A stretch of 64,000 bases of DNA, from the NCBI RefSeq assembly GCF_005938085.1, contig NZ_SMZK01000001.1, positions 1,116,001 through 1,180,000 of the forward strand. Reading direction: 5' to 3'. The notes under the pieces were generated by a model. That model was not told the DNA's origin, made no database searches, and saw only the letters and a program-made list of their open reading frames with translations. The translations under genes were made by a program, and so were the position numbers. The stretch's first letter is position 1; the number at the start of each line of letters is the position of its first letter. Positions 62,675 to 64,000 of the stretch are shown here, piece after piece. The DNA is from Haloterrigena sp. H1. Lineage in GTDB: Archaea > Halobacteriota > Halobacteria > Halobacteriales > Natrialbaceae.

Positions 62675-64000
62675 ATGACCGGTGACATCGAGACACTCGA
62701 GCAGCTCAGTACGGACTACAAGGAATCGATACCCGCAGACCTGCGGGAAACCAAGTCCTTCGACTGGTACTTGGAAGCCATCTACGAGGACCCGAAGATC
62801 GCCCGCAACGCCCACCAGCGCGTCGCGGACATGTTCGACTACTACGGCACCACCTACGACGAGACCGAAGGGATGGTCGAGTACCAGCTCGCGAGCGAGG
62901 ATCCGCTGGGCGACGGCGAGAACACCTTCTACGGGAAGGTGATCCACCAGTCGATCCACGAGTTCGTCAACAAGGTCAAATCGGGTGCCAGACGGCTTGG
63001 CCCCGAACGCCGGATCAAGCTCCTGCTCGGGCCGGTCGGCTCCGGGAAGTCCCACTTCGACAAGCAGGTCCGCCGGTACTTCGAGGACTACACCCTCCGC
63101 GATGAGGGCCGGATGTACACCTTCCGGTGGACCAACCTCTGTGACGTCATCCAGGACCAGGACCCGGCCGATGACGTCGTCCGCTCGCCGATGAACCAGG
63201 ATCCGCTCGTCTTGCTCCCGCTCGAGCAGCGCCAGCGGGTCATCGACGATCTCAACGAGAACTTAGACGCGCCCTACACCATCCAGAACGAGCAGGCGCT
63301 CGATCCGGAAAGCGAGTTCTACATGGACAAGCTGCTGGCGTACTACGACGACGATCTCCAGCAGGTCTTAGAGAACCACGTCGAGATCGTCCGCTTCGTC
63401 GCCGACGAGAACAAACGGCAGGGCCTGGAGACGTTCGAACCCAAGGACAAGAAAAACCAGGACGAGACCGAACTCACCGGCGACGTCAACTACTCGAAGA
63501 TCGCCATCTACGGCGAAAGCGACCCGCGCGCGTTCGACTACTCGGGGGCGTTCTGTAACGCGAACCGCGGGATCTTCTCCGGCGAGGAACTGCTCAAACT
63601 GCAGCGGGAGTTCCTCTACGACTTCCTGCACGCGACCCAGGAGCAGACGATCAAGCCCAAGAACAACCCCCGCATCGACATCGACCAGGTGATCGTCGGG
63701 CGGACGAACATGCCCGAGTACAAGGACAAAAAGGGCGACGAGAAGATGGAGGCCTTCAACGACCGCACCAAGCGGATCGACTTCCCCTACGTCCTCTCCT
63801 ACGAGGACGAGGCCAGTATCTACAACAAGATGCTGAACAACGCCGACGTCCCCGACATCAACGTCGAGCCCCACACGCTCGAGATGGCGGGGCTATTCGG
63901 CGTTCTCACGCGCATCGAAGAGCCCGACACCGAAACCGTCGATCTGCTCTCGAAGGCCAAAGCCTACAACGGCGAGATCGACGAGGGCGACGACATCGAC
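62675..64000 (+). CDS. prkA: PrkA-type serine protein kinase, 5' part (3' end outside window)
   Basis: This AAA-type serine kinase (PrkA family) is cut by the window end after 442 residues. The start MTGDIETLEQLSTDYKESIP is followed by FDWYLEAIYEDPKIARNAHQ, Walker A in LLLGPVGSGKSHFDKQVRRY, and FDYSGAFCNANRGIFSGEEL. Members are common in haloarchaea, often in pairs with a SpoVR-like or YeaH-like protein beyond, and act in stress or general regulation. ATG 62675 gives the conserved N-terminus. Confidence 0.92.
   Translation, partial: MTGDIETLEQLSTDYKESIPADLRETKSFDWYLEAIYEDPKIARNAHQRVADMFDYYGTTYDETEGMVEYQLASEDPLGDGENTFYGKVIHQSIHEFVNKVKSGARRLGPERRIKLLLGPVGSGKSHFDKQVRRYFEDYTLRDEGRMYTFRWTNLCDVIQDQDPADDVVRSPMNQDPLVLLPLEQRQRVIDDLNENLDAPYTIQNEQALDPESEFYMDKLLAYYDDDLQQVLENHVEIVRFVADENKRQGLETFEPKDKKNQDETELTGDVNYSKIAIYGESDPRAFDYSGAFCNANRGIFSGEELLKLQREFLYDFLHATQEQTIKPKNNPRIDIDQVIVGRTNMPEYKDKKGDEKMEAFNDRTKRIDFPYVLSYEDEASIYNKMLNNADVPDINVEPHTLEMAGLFGVLTRIEEPDTETVDLLSKAKAYNGEIDEGDDID

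Noticed and set aside
62445-62678. Small ORF upstream of prkA
   Set aside because: Its residues are basic and Arg/Ser-rich, and it has no promoter or conserved features.

Overview
The window comes from a halophilic archaeon of the class Halobacteria, most likely in or near the Natrialbaceae. DNA is GC-rich and almost every protein is strongly acidic. Archaeal genes are present (transcription factor E, Trm56, UPF0179, archaellum and archaeal chemotaxis genes). Several starts lie about 20-30 nt downstream of an A/T-rich TATA-like box, as in leaderless haloarchaeal promoters. The family-level guess rests on general resemblance only.

Layout. 1-7.5 kb: the end of a P1B metal ATPase, an SdhA/NadB-type flavoprotein, a 3-methyladenine glycosylase, an acidic protein built on a five-residue repeat, and KatG. 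7.5-13.1 kb: a RimK-type ATP-grasp ligase fused to a retropepsin-like domain, a polysaccharide flippase, a GNAT/zinc-ribbon protein and an AstE-like metallo-deacylase. 13.3-16.8 kb: the sdhCDBA operon. 16.9-19.4 kb: small membrane proteins, an HD hydrolase, a peroxiredoxin, TatA and tRNA-Arg(CCU) with a partial copy of its own 3' end. 19.5-30.3 kb: a wrecked motility/chemotaxis locus. arlI is split by two insertion sequences. arlJ and cheA have both lost their 3' halves and are fused tail to tail, while cheB, cheY and two CheW-type genes remain intact. 30.4-40.9 kb: DUF5803, DUF2110, TFE, Trm56, AroA, a large PAS/GAF/Bat regulator, a DICT/HTH pair, AroC and a PHP hydrolase. 41.1-49.7 kb: 2-oxoacid or acetoin dehydrogenase genes (E1 alpha, E1 beta, AcoX, VOC, and a convergent E2 with a fused OsmC domain), then a pyruvate:ferredoxin-type oxidoreductase. 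50-55 kb: an Lrp regulator, SRPBCC, NosL, DUF4242, a CobW GTPase, two tiny Cys/His proteins and a formaldehyde-dehydrogenase-like enzyme. 55.3-60.4 kb: a molybdenum formate-dehydrogenase-like enzyme followed by an unknown protein, MobA, YqeC and a HemG-like flavodoxin. 60.6-64 kb: an HxlR regulator, UPF0179, DUF5820 and the start of a PrkA kinase.

The most notable observations are the tail-to-tail arlJ/cheA deletion junction with the doubly IS-interrupted arlI, the lipoyl-PSBD-PSBD-catalytic-OsmC protein, the RimK-retropepsin fusion, the pentapeptide-period acidic protein, and a four-copy family of intergenic hairpin repeats. I found no CRISPR array or rRNA gene. Family names are from recognition of motifs and lengths, not from a search.
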